Part shown: positions 1 through 11,247 of the stretch, piece after piece | How the letters are laid out: each line of letters opens with the position of its first letter | Position numbering within the stretch: position 1 is the first letter of the stretch | Source of the DNA: Marvania coccoides | Taxonomy: Eukaryota > Chlorophyta > Trebouxiophyceae > Chlorellales > Chlorellaceae | Reading direction: 5' to 3' | Assembly: GCA_963854735.1 (NCBI GenBank) | Contig: OY978099.1 | Location: forward strand, 1,116,001-1,180,000 | Length of the DNA stretch: 64,000 bases | Made by a program: the position numbers and the translations under genes | Notes under the pieces: model-generated | What the model was told of the DNA's origin: nothing | What the model saw: the letters and a program-made list of their open reading frames with translations, nothing else | The model's database searches: none

Positions 1-1
1 C

Positions 2-1443
2 TGCAACGTGCTGCTGCACGCGTCCATGGCCAAGGCGGGGCTCGAGAGCGACTGCTTGGCGTGTCCCGACGCGGTGGAAGCTTCCGCAGCGCTCCCCCAG
101 GCAGACCGGGAGGCGCTGCCGCTGCCCGGGGAGGTGGAGTTCATCTGCGGGGGGCCCCCGTGCCAGGGCTACTCCGGCATGAACCGGTTCAACAAGGGCA
201 ACTGGTCGATGGTGCAGAACTCGATGGTGATGGCGTTCCTGAGCTACGCCGACTTTTACCGCCCCCGCTACTTCCTGCTGGAGAACGTGAGGAATTTCGT
301 GAGCCACAACAAGAGCTTCACCTTCCGCCTCACCGTGCGCAGCCTGCTGGATATGGGCTACCAGGTGCGCTTCGGTGTGCTCAACGCGGGCAACTTCGGG
401 GTGGCCCAGTCGCGCAAGAGGACCTTCATCTGGGCCGCTGCCCCCGGGGAGCTGCTGCCCGACTGGCCGCGCCTCATGCACGCCTTCAGGACCCCCCAGC
501 TAGCCATCAACCTGCCGGGCGGGGTGCAGTACACCGCGGTGCCCCAGACGGTGTGTTTCAAAATCAAACAAATAGGGATACAAAGTTTTTTTCATATGCC
601 CAATATACTCCGATAGTTAAATGGGCATTTTGTTGACACTCCCACGCTCGTTGGACCCCCCCCCCCCCCCCTCCCCATCGCCATTTACGAATTTTGTTGC
701 TTGAATTTCAATTTCGTACAGCTCTGTATCTATTCTATACATTCATACTGATGTGTCTTTCCAATAATAATAATGAAATGCAGGTCGGCGCCCCGTTGCG
801 TCCGGTGACCGTCCGTGACGCCATCGGCGACCTGCCGGCCATTGCCAACGGCCACGACGTCGACGAGATGCCCTACTCGGATGCCCCCGCGTCTGCCTTC
901 CAGCGCGCCGTCCGCGGCGACTGCGACCTACTCACGGACCACATCTCCAAGCAGATGAACGAACTTAACCTCGAGCGCTGCCGCTGCATCCCGAAGAACC
1001 GCCCTGGCGCGGACTGGCGGGTGCTGGAGGAGATCGTGCGGGGAGACCCCTCGCGGGAGCTGTTCAAGGGGCAGCCGCTTGTGCCGTGGTGCCTCCCCAA
1101 CACCGCCGATCGACACAACGGCTGGCGGGGTCTTTTCGGCCGCCTGGACTGGGCGGGACACTTCCCCACGTCTACCACCGACCCGCAGCCCATGGGTAAA
1201 GTGGGGCAGGTGTTCCACCCCGAGCAGGACCGCATTGTGAGCGTGCGGGAGTGCGCTCGGGCGCAGGGTTTCCCCGACCGCCACCGCTTCTACGGCACGG
1301 TGCACAACAAGCACAGGCAGGTGGGCAACGCGGTGCCGCCGCCGCTGGCGGCCGCGCTGGGGCGCCAGCTGCGCAAGGCGCTGGAGCAGCACGCGGCGAT
1401 GGAGGCGGAGGAGGCCAGGGCTGCACTTGCAGCGCAGATGTAG
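2..1443 (+). CDS. MET1: DNMT1/MET1-type DNA (cytosine-5) methyltransferase, 3' part
   Basis: The gene is cut by the left window edge, so the N-terminal targeting and BAH regions are not visible. Exons are <2..550 and 784..1443, joined in phase 0 by a GT-AG intron. The visible part is a complete-looking catalytic core: motif [16 protein letters not shown] with the catalytic Cys, motif [10 protein letters not shown], motif [12 protein letters not shown], then motif IX/X-like [13 protein letters not shown] and [11 protein letters not shown] close to the stop. The spacing and the text between motifs match maintenance methyltransferases (DNMT1 in animals, MET1 in plants) rather than DNMT3 or DNMT2. 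It would copy CG methylation after replication in the nucleus. The intron holds a run of 16 C and a 25-nt sequence also found in the alpha-kinase gene. Confidence 0.93.
589..613 (+). repeat. 25-nt sequence shared with an intron of the alpha-kinase gene
   Basis: Inside the methyltransferase intron, TTTTCATATGCCC followed by AATATACTCCGA. The copy at 32679-32703 differs at a single base. Flanking sequence is not clearly similar, so the shared block is short. It may be part of a dispersed or introner-like element. Confidence 0.6.
656..671. repeat. Poly-C tract (16 nt)
   Basis: Homopolymer run within the methyltransferase intron. It is easily miscounted in sequencing, and no function is suggested. 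Confidence 0.8.
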
Positions 1444-1693
1444 AGGAGGAGGATTTCGAGGGGAGAGGAGGAGTGGGATTTTTGGAGGTGTGGTGAAAAT
1501 GGAGGATTTATGTTTAGAATGATTTTTTTTTGCATTTCTTTTATTTGGAAAATTTGAATAAACTAAACTTCAACAGTAACGTTTTATTATTATTTTGCAT
1601 CTCCAGTCAACAGAGAGGAGATCTGGAAGCAGTATGGCATTCACCTGCGTTCATGAAGGATGTGCTTTATAGCAATTTCAAAATTAATCTTCG

Positions 1694-3052
1694 ATGATTA
1701 TCGAGAAAAAGGGAGAAGGCGGGGCCAATGTGGTGTGGCAATATGCACCAGACGATAAAGATGGGAAATGGGTGATTAGAACACGCAAATTAAAAGAAAA
1801 AGAAGGAGATGTGGGGGCATCACTGCCTGCCGCAGCACTGGCTCTAGAACAAGAGACCTGGGGTGGCCTCCTGCAAGCTGGGGGCAGTCTCGACTCGCTG
1901 GAGGCTGGCATGCGCTACAGAGATTGCATGATCGCTCCCTTTATCAGCCCACAGTACCTACTTCCTCAGGCAAGGCTTCAGAGGGAAAACGTTCAATTTT
2001 TTTTAATTTATTATATCTACCTAGATTAATCAACTCCCCTTCTCTGACGCCTGTCACAGGAGTTGATTCTTCTTAACGATGAAGACGCTGCTCGCTACGG
2101 CTCCCGTGAGGCTATCCTAATGCCTGACGCAACGTTGCTCCCACCCCCTGCCCTTCCCACCCCCACAATCTGTGTGGAGCTCAAACCCAAGTTTGGCAGC
2201 ATAATGATATGTCCCACAGTCCGTCCAGAAGACTCCCGCCTCAAACACAGCATCTCCCGGTACCGCTTGCATCAACTTTTGAAGGCGGAACAAGGCGACG
2301 TTGCAACGCCCAACCAATACGATCCAGTGGACCTATTTTCTGGGGAAGAAATCAGGATGGACGCTGCTCTTCATGCCCTGGTGGACTGCCCCCAAAACAA
2401 CCTTGTGCTGTTTTTGGACGGCCGGCGGTGCGACGGGGCCGACGCTGATGCTATCGAGGCAGCAGCCCAGGATCTGTTCTGTCCCGCCAGCTTCGAAGAT
2501 GCAGGAAGTGGGTGTGCGCCACGCAGCGCGCTTGTGCGGCTGCTGCGGGGCATTTTGCAGCAGGAGAGTGTCCTCGCTGAGATTGCCAAAGCGCAGCGGG
2601 TGTGTCAGCATGACGTCGAAGGATTGTATTGGCTGTACCGGCATTTATTGGAAGACAACCAAAACAGCGACATTTTCGCATCTGCGAGCAGCAGCGAAGA
2701 CCAAAAAGATGCTCGACTTGCGGCCCACCAGCGGTCGCTGCGAAGCCTGCTGTCGCTGCCCAAGCACGAAGCCTTGCAGGTATTTCGAGACTACTCAGTG
2801 TCCACCACGGCCAAGGACTGCTCCATTATGATTGCCATGCAACGCGCAGACGATGAGAGCGTCAGCAGCGGACAGCTGCAAGGGGCGAATCGCCGTCTTG
2901 AAGATTGCGGCTGCGTGCCGCACCCTGGGAGTGGCTTTGTTCGATACCGCGTCGCCGTAGTGGATCTGGACCTCAAGCCCTTGGCAAAGATTGCAAAACA
3001 TCACGCGTTGGACCGGGAAATATTGGCGGCAGCGCAACGCAACAAGCCGTAG
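1694..3052 (+). CDS. IPK1: Inositol-pentakisphosphate 2-kinase
   Basis: Makes phytate (InsP6) from InsP5 using ATP. Exons are 1694..1969 and 2060..3052 (422 aa). The ATG follows an in-frame TAA nine bases upstream, which fixes the start. The family signature runs through the protein: GEGGANVVWQY at the N terminus (nucleotide-binding loop), VELKPKFGS near residue 130 (the family EIKPK motif), SRYRLHQLLK, YDPVDLFSG, PQNNLVLFLDG, then DCSIMI near residue 345 and a final VVDLDLKPL. The length is close to that of plant IPK1. The intron starts with GC (CAG|GCAAGG) and ends in CAG, phase 0. No GT alternative keeps a sensible protein. TGTAA, a polyadenylation signal used by green algae, occurs at about 3184. 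Confidence 0.93.
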
Positions 3053-3268
3053 CACAGCAAGTCTGGCAGGACTGAAAATTGCACTCGTATAATACGAGTG
3101 TCTCTTATTATTCAATTGGCACTTGCTTTGATTTAAAAGAATAAATGGTAATTACAAACAGAAAATTGGTTGAAACAATTTTCTGTAAATTAATTTTTAT
3201 ACCGAAGAATGCGATGTACCTAACCGCTGACCTGCAACCCAAACTACACCGCGCAAGAGCTACCTAGA

Positions 3269-4821
3269 TTAGCTTTCTATCGAGGCTAAGGGTAGCGGCG
3301 TGGGATTTGCCCCCTCCTCCCATTCCGCCTGCAGCACCAGCAGCTCCGCCTCGGGTGCTATCTGCTCTAAAATCACTCGAGCCGTCAGCGCGTGCTGCAC
3401 GGGGCCATTTTTCAGCTCCACCAGCACCGCATGCCGCAATTCTGTGTAGCACGGCATCCCATCAATCACTGCGTCGATGATTGCAGACTGCAGCGGCGGA
3501 ATGCTGGGATTGTAGGCAGCGCTCTCAACGTAGCCGCCGCTGTAAACGTCTGCGTGGTCTGTCACTATAGCCACCCCGGCTGGACACCTGTAGAGAGAGT
3601 TGAAGAACAAATGGATGAAAATCAAAGTTTTAGGGGGAAAATGGGAAGGTTCCTGGTCAGAATGGTGTTCGTTACCGACTGTAGGGGGAGTAAGAGCGCC
3701 GTGCCTCATCCAGCGCCGCTTCTGCTGCCGCCACCAGCGCCCCTCCTAGGGTCTGCAGAGAGGCGATGGTGGCTTGGGCCTCTGCCGTAAAAACTATGCG
3801 ATTGTCTTGAGGGTCTAGCAGCAGCGGGGTGGCAGGGTCTGGCAGCAGGTCTGCGGGTTTGAAGCGCAGCGGCAGCAGCTGGCCCAGGCTGTAGGAGCCC
3901 CCCTGGAAGCAAAATTTCACCGTTTCCTGTGAGAAGGAAAAACAGGGTGGATTAACGAGGATTTTATTTATGAGTGTAAATATGAGAGCAACGACATGCA
4001 TGCAATACAGTCAGAAATTTTTCATCCATTTTCTGCCGTCTTACCGCGCACGACAGCTCGGAAAAAAATTGTCGGCAATGGCCGCATGGCGCCGCCGAAA
4101 TTGCCAATTTCTTGATTCCGCGTTCCCCGTGGTGAAGTGCGTTCACCAGCATGCACTGCTCGGCGTGCACCGAGTTGTAAAGCGGCAGCCGTGCAAATTC
4201 CAAATTAACTCCAACGTACAAAGCGCCGCTGAAACCCAAACCCACAGCACTGCAAGAGGAAAGAAACGCAGCGCAATTTAGACGAGTATGAAAAACAAAA
4301 AAGAACGCAACGAGCTTGCTGCACAATCAGTTTATCTTCTCAATACCCGACGTGAAAGGAAGAAATGGGCGGTCTGGCTAGCTTGGAGGCCGAAGAGATC
4401 AGCTCCAGCATCAGCTGGTCCTCAGTGAGACTGTGCTCCTCCATGAGGGCCTCCACCTCTTCTGGGCTGAGGCGAAAGCGGCCACCAAGCACGCCTGGAG
4501 AGATGGTTGGCGCAGCAGCATGCCCTCGGGAGAGGTCCACCAGAACGCCGCTCTTCTGTCGGGCGCCCCGTAGCACCTTTGTTCGCTTCACACTGAGAGA
4601 AAACAACCGAAACTGATCAGATCACATGCGTGTTTGGAGAGAAGTTAAGAGAGGTTTTCTGCTCACGGACTAACGGGCTGTTGCTCCGATGCAGCATCGG
4701 CAGATGCCGATTGAGCACAAAACCACCTTCTTTCGATAATCTGACGAGGCCCTCCTTTGTTTGATGAACTAAAGAGATTTTTGCCCGCAGAGGCTAGCGC
4801 TCGGGCTGGACATCGCAGCAT
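3269..4821 (-). CDS. CDA: Cytidine deaminase, two-domain plant type, with N-terminal presequence
   Basis: Pyrimidine salvage: converts (deoxy)cytidine to uridine with a zinc-bound water. Exons on the minus strand are 4821..4667, 4592..4347, 4249..4045, 3926..3676 and 3587..3269; all phases agree (391 aa). The zinc site is plain: HAEQ (His, catalytic Glu) and then PCGHCRQF with two Cys, preceded by ISSFHVGAVGLG. The second, degenerate domain follows with [12 protein letters not shown], as in plant CDA. The first exon adds roughly 50 residues rich in Arg, Ser and Ala and poor in acidic residues, which looks like an organelle presequence. Many deaminases of this class lack one. Whether it goes to plastid or mitochondrion cannot be told. 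Confidence 0.93.
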
Positions 4822-5342
4822 CGCGAGCTAGCTGGCAATCAAACAAAGATCAAATCAATATTGAGATTGAACACCACGCTTTTGTGTGTGAATACTTATC
4901 TAGGACAAGCCACTTTTCAAACTAAAATGCATCTGTTCATCTCTTCCAGGTGGTGGTACGGAAGTGGGTGCCCCAATTTTGTTGTTTTTTGCCCCAACAC
5001 TGGAAGTGGTAGCATTTTTTCTTACAGCTGAATGGGCAATGATTGCAAATTTTGGAAGAGAGATGCATGGGTTCATAAAATGGAAAGAGTGGGTGAAAAA
5101 AAAGGAATGAATCGATGTATAATCTTTCAACATTCGTAGCAAGTGAAGTGGCTATTTATCGTCATATCATGCTTCAAGTATCAGGGAAGGAGGTTTCTCA
5201 GACAACTGGCCATCTTGCGCAGAGCAAGGGAAAAGACCAAATACCACACCGGAGTTTAAAAGACCGAAGAGGAATCAAGGAGGAAAGTTCAACATCTTAT
5301 CGACTGGGGGCAATTTTTTAATTATGTTTCTCTCGAGAGTTT
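4822..5342. other. Intergenic spacer, no gene seen
   Basis: It lies between the ACC stop codon and the cytidine deaminase start, both on the minus strand, so it holds the ACC 3' UTR and the CDA promoter. It is AT-rich with short spurious frames only. Confidence 0.6.
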
Positions 5343-8300
5343 TCATTTGTTCACCAGGCTGCGGAGCTGCAGCACCAGCGAGGGGTTGGCTTTCACCGCC
5401 TCCTCCAGCCCCGCAACCAGCCCAGCGGTGCCTTCAGCGGTGGCAGTGAGGCTGGCCACCGCCGCAGTCGCCGCCCGCTGCCGCAGCGCCTTGAGCTCCA
5501 TGGCGATGCGCGCAGCGCCGCTGGCGCTCTCCACCCACGCCATGAACGCGGCGTCATCTTGCCACGCCTCGTGCTCGTCCCCTTCACCAGGCGCCAGCTG
5601 CAGCCCGGCAGTTGCAGCGGCACTGCCAGGAGCGGAGCTGGGGCGGTGCTGCCCAGCCACAGACGTGGAAAACCAGCCCTTTAGCAGGGCCACAGCCTCG
5701 CTGCGCGCCGCGCTGGGGTCTGCAGCCGCCATGTGGCGCAGCAGCGCCTCTTCGGCGAGTCGGCGGCGGAGGCGGGCGGCAAAAAACGCTCGGGAGCCCT
5801 CCCAGGGCACCACCCCGCGCAGCACGCCCTTGGCGAGCATGCGCTGAGGAGTGTCGTGCATCTGTGCAAACGCCAGCGCCACCTGGTGATACACCGGCAG
5901 CAGGGCGGCCTCCCGAGCGCGAATCTCGTCGGCCGGCGCCCCGCCCGCTTTCAGCGCTTTGATGCGCGGGTCGATGCGGTGCATGGTGCCCAGCAGTTCG
6001 GCGGTGCGGAACTTGATCTCCACCACGCCCTCCGCCTCCAGCACGCCGCCTCTGGCCGACGGGTCGGCATACGACTCGATTTGCTCACAATTGATCTGGG
6101 AGTCGACCACAACCCACGCTCCGCCGCGCAGCTCGCAGCCTGGTGGGATGTACATCACCACGGGCTGGTGGTAGGTGCGCAGGGCGTCAACGATGAGGGA
6201 TCCCGCCTGCAGCACGCCCTCGAAGAGGTCCCGCTGGCCGCCGCTGAAGCCGCGCCAGTTGGCGAGAACGAAGAGGGGCAGGCGCTCCAGGTCGAACTCC
6301 TCCATGGCCTGGGCGGTCTTGAGCGCGGAGTCGGGGAACCAGACCTGGCCGGCCTGGGGGATGGTGCGCTCTGCATTGGCGAAAAGTAAGTAAGATCTTC
6401 AAACGTCGTAAATCATGTAGTTCAGCTTTTCGCCAAATGCAAAATTGGTGTTTTATCCCTCTTTGGTTTGCTTCTTTCCTACCTGAAGAGTCAGGCATTC
6501 CAGGATCAGCAGGCAGGTTGAGCGTGATCGTGGAAACTTCCACAGCGATGACGCCGACTGGAACGCCAGACAGGCGGGCGCGCCCGGTTACAACTGTGCG
6601 GGCCCACCCGGCCTGCGCCTCGGTCCAGGATCCTTTGTCGAAGAGGCCGCCCTGCCAGCCTTGGGGGGCGTCGGCACCGGCGATGGCAGCACGCGGGTCC
6701 AGCTTTGCGCCCTCAGGGACGCGGTAAGCCACGGCGCGGGCCTCGGGGTCGGTGGTGGGGAGGCGGGGGGGCGCGTCGCCGGTGCGGGCTGCGGTGTAGG
6801 ACAGCCAGCGCAGCACGCACATCACGCCTGAAAGAAGAAAAAAAGGGAGAAACTATGTTGAGAAGGAAAAAGATGTGTAGGGAGCCGATAATTATAAAGA
6901 AGAGGAAAAAATATATATATATATATATATATATTGGAGATAGCTATTCTAGCTCTCGAAGAAAAAAATAACCCTAATAATGAGACAGCTGAATTAAATA
7001 AAGCCGGCGCCTCTGGGCTCTCAAAGCCAATACGAAACTCACCGGCGAGGTCGTCCTCCACCACATGGTGACTGACGCCGTTGGCGCCCATCACCCGCGG
7101 CCCTCCCAGCTGCTGCTGGCTGGTGTACACGTCGCGACCCAGCAGCTTGTTCAACGCAGCGTAGCCAGTCAGAATGATGGGCTGGTCCACGCGCTGCACG
7201 CAGCGACGGCCCAGGCGCGCGAGGTAGGCCCCAATGCCCACGGTGCGGCCAGAAACCATCGTCACAGTGAAGCTTTCGCGGAACGCCTTGGCGTAAATGC
7301 CAGCAATGGCACCGCTGCCGCTGAGGCACTCCACGCCCAGGCCGTCCTCCAGCCCCACCACGTCGGCCAGCTCCCACCGCTCGTCGCCGCCTTCCATCAC
7401 GCGGCGCGCGCGCAGCACCGCTGCAGCCCCGCCAGTGCCAGCCCGCTTGGCGATGCTTTCATAGTCCTCTTTGCTGAGGTACAGGTACTTGAAACCCTTG
7501 GAGGGCTCTTCAGGGTTGTTCCACGCCACCTGCAGGCACTGCTTCACCTCGTTGGCCAGCCCCACGCGCGCCCCGCTGTTGGCAGCCAGGTACACCACCG
7601 GCAGCCGCTCCTCCAGCGCAAACTCGGTGGCGGCGCGGAACATGGCGTCCTCCGCGGGGCCAAACGCGCCCGAGGCGTGGGTGATGTCGTTGGCAATGGC
7701 CACCAGCTGCCTGCCTTGCGGATACTCCGGGGAGCGAAGGGTCAGCACCCACGCGACGACCCCCACAGCGTTGACGCCAATTGGGCGGGAGGAGGTCACC
7801 AGCGGGGTCTTGGCGCGGAAAGTCAGCACCGCTCCCGGCGCAGGGACCAGCTCCTGGGCCTCCACGAGGCGGCCAGAAGGCGGCACCGCCTGCGGCTCCC
7901 CAGCGGCCGCGCGCGTGGCCCACACCTCCCGCAGCGCGTTCTCAAACACCGCGGGAAAGTCGTAGCAGTAGGTGGTGGCGTGGCGCCGCGCCGCCAGGCG
8001 CTTCTGCTGCAGCGGTTCCAGCGGGGGATAGGGCGCAGAGGGAGAGGAGCCGTGCAGAGGGCCCAGACGGCCGTCTCCAAAGGCGTCGCGGCTGGCGTAC
8101 ACCACGCCGTTGCTGCCTGGCACCTCGCGGTACACGTCCACGCAGTCTTCGCCGCCTTCGTGGCCAGTGGGGATTGACACGACCACCCGCCAAGCTCCGG
8201 CAGCGCCAGGGCCGTCAGCTTTGTCGGTGACGTGGAGCTTGACCTCCCACTGCGCGACGGCGGCGCGGCGGAGCTGCGCGGCGCAGCGCGCGGTGGCGGC

Positions 8301-11208
8301 GGCGGCGGCGGAGCGCAGGGCAGCAGCGACCTTTGACTCGTCGCGAGGTGCGCCCAGGGGCAGCGCGGAGAGGACGTCGAAGTAGATGTGGGACCAGTCG
8401 GCGCGCACGGCAGACGGACCAGCAGAAGCTGCGAGAAGAAAAATAGAAACGGAAAAGAGGAGAAGAAGCATCGTGAGTCATTTTCTACATTATCTTATTT
8501 ATTTTCAAACAAGCAGCAAAACGCCAGAGAATAAGGGCGGTGGGGCCTAATGGAAGCGCGAAACAAGTACAACCGAAAATACAGTAAAAGCAGTTCAATT
8601 TCTTTGGTAGTGGGCGGACCTGCAACATTACCCAATCTTTCCAGCTCGGCAAGGGCGCCAACCAGGGTCAAATCGACCTCATCCATGGCCGCCGCAGCCA
8701 CGGCGGCGGCGTTGGCGGTGTAAGTGGCCGCCAGCAGCCCAGGACGGCCCAGCTGGCGCACCACCCCCCTTAGAAACACCCGCTTCAGCGCCGGAGACTG
8801 CGGCTTGTGGCGCTCCGTAGCGGAGTAGACGTGCCACTGGCGGTTGCGCGAAGAAGAGGCGGCGACCTGGGGGAAGGCGGCCAGTTTGCCCAGCTCCAGG
8901 GCAGCAGCGGTGGGCGGTTCCACCAGGCTAAGCACAGGAATGAGGTCAAAGGTGCCAGATGCAGCGGAATCGTACAGCACGGTGCGCAGGGGCACCAGCA
9001 AACCGCGCTTGCTCATGACCGACACCGCGGAGAAGCCAGCGGAGCGGAGCTGGGGGGCCAGCGCCCGGACTTGCGCAGCGGCGGCAGCGGCCACAGACTT
9101 AGGGTCAACGCTGCGCCTGCTGTCCTCGCAGTCGGAGGGCGCGTAGCCCTCCACTTCCACGGCCTTGATCAATGCGTACGCCTCCTGGGTCACCGCCAGG
9201 GCAGTCTGACCTTGCTGCGTCAGCACCACGTGCAGTGCGCCAGGTGCCAGGGCGCCAGACAGCCCAGTTTGCGCTCGCGCGCGCTCCAGCTCCTCCAGCG
9301 CCGCAGGCAGCGCCGCCAGGGAGGGCACCAGCACCGCGCCGCCCAGGCGTTCGCCCGCTGGGGGCGCTCCTGCGGCGTCAGCAGCTGAGTGCGCCCAAAC
9401 AGCCACCAGGCATGAGCCGTCGGCGGCGGCGTGGATATGGGGCTCGTGCAGCAGGAAGGGGAAGTAGATGCGCTTGACGTAGGCCAGCAGGGCGCGGCGC
9501 CTCACTGTGGCATCAGCGTCATCCAGAAGAGACGCCAACGCGTCTTCCACGGCCGCAGGAGCCTCCACCAGCATCGCAATGCGGGCGTCCACGGACGCGG
9601 ACTGCATGGAGGCAGACGCCAGGTTACCCAGGCCCGCGTAGAGCCCCTCAATGACGGTGGGACGGCGTCCGAGCGGGGCGGCAGGAGGGGGGCACTCCCG
9701 GTCCGCTGGCTGCACAAACATGTCCAAACCAGACAGCGCGCGAGCCACCATGGTGCGCAGCTCTCCCAGAAGGGAGTGCTCCAGCAGCTGCTGTGCGCGG
9801 AGGGCCACATCGGCGGCGCCCGGCTCGGCCAGCGCCGCCAGCCGGCGCAGCTGCGGGCGGTAAAGGTCTGGGGCGGGCAGCACGAGGGCGTCCATGAGGC
9901 GCACCAGCATCGCGGATTTCAGGGGCAGCCCGTTGTGGGAGAGCACGAGATCGACCACTGACTGCAGCGAAGAGGCGTGGGCTTGGCGGAGAGAGTCGAT
10001 CACCTCCTGCTCCGTAGCCTTGCCTCCGCACTCGAACTTCTCTTCCACAGTGAGGAAGGCGTCCAGCAGGGAGGTGGCCAGCCGGCGGGCAAACTTTTCT
10101 TTGCCGCCAACGTGCGCCTGCGCCACATCTTGCAGCGGCTCCAGCAGCGCCGCCAGCGCCACACGCTCGCCCGCAGGCGCTCCCGCCAGTGCCGCCTCCA
10201 TCTGCTCCAGCAACTGCATCGCGCAGCGCCCTGCCAGGGCGCTCGCGTCGGCGCCAGAGGCGGCGCTGCTGCGGCCGCTGCCGCCAGCGCTGCTTCTCGC
10301 CTTGCCAACGTCCGCCTCTCCCAGCTCCCACGCGTACTCGTCAGCGATCTCTTCCAGTGCCGCCGCCAGCGCGGGCGGAAGGCGACTGGACACCACACCG
10401 TAGGCTTCATTCCACTGCACCAGCGCCAGGGCGGGGTCGTCCAGCGCACGCAGCAGGCTACGCGCCACCTCGTCAGCGTCGTTCTGGTACCCTGCCAGGA
10501 TGTTGCGCGCGGCCTCATGGGCGCCAGCGAAGCGGTGGCCCACCCCGTCGGCCTCAACCACCGGAGGACCGAGCTCTGCTGGCCAGCCTCTGGAGTATCG
10601 CTCAGCTCTGCGCACCGCCGCGGGGTCGTCAAGGTCCAGCCGCGCGATGAGCTGCCCGGGGGTGAGCACGGAGCCTTCAGGCAGCTGGAAGTGCACGTGG
10701 CCAGACGCAGGAGACAGCAGCGTCATCACCATTTTCATAACTTCAATCTCAGCGTAAGGCTTGTCGGCCGCGATGTGGCCGCCGTCCTCCAGCAGGAAGC
10801 GCACCAGCTTGCCCGTGGACATGGCGGTCATGCGAGAGGGGTCGTGCTCGTTGGACAGTAGGCAGGTGTGAGTGCCGATGTTGAGGCGGGTGCCGGCAGG
10901 CTCTTCCTCGTCGTGCACAACGTGGGAGGAGCCGTCCAGCTGGATGAGGAGCCCGCCATCGTTGAGTTTGCGCGCCACCACGTCCACCCGGGTGCCTCCC
11001 AGGTGGAGGACGAAGTCTTGGGGACCGCTGCGGACAACCTTGACGGTGTATTTGGTGCCTTTGGTAACGGAACGAAAGAAACGAAAAAGCGGCTTAAAGC
11101 AAAGTTAGGAGAAAATGGAATGCCTATAATAAAGCTTAATAATGCGCTTCTGAACAGTTAATTGAGGGGTAAAAATGAAGAAATGTAGAACGGAAAAAAA
11201 AATGAGCG

Positions 11209-11247
<39 letters not shown>

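Noticed and set aside
5115..5321. 68-codon frame between ACC and cytidine deaminase
   Set aside because: AT-rich composition unlike exons here and no recognisable residues pattern.
11212..11241. 30-nt A tract as a sign of a retroposed copy
   Set aside because: It is inside an ACC intron, close to the donor, without flanking target-site duplication or a gene body.
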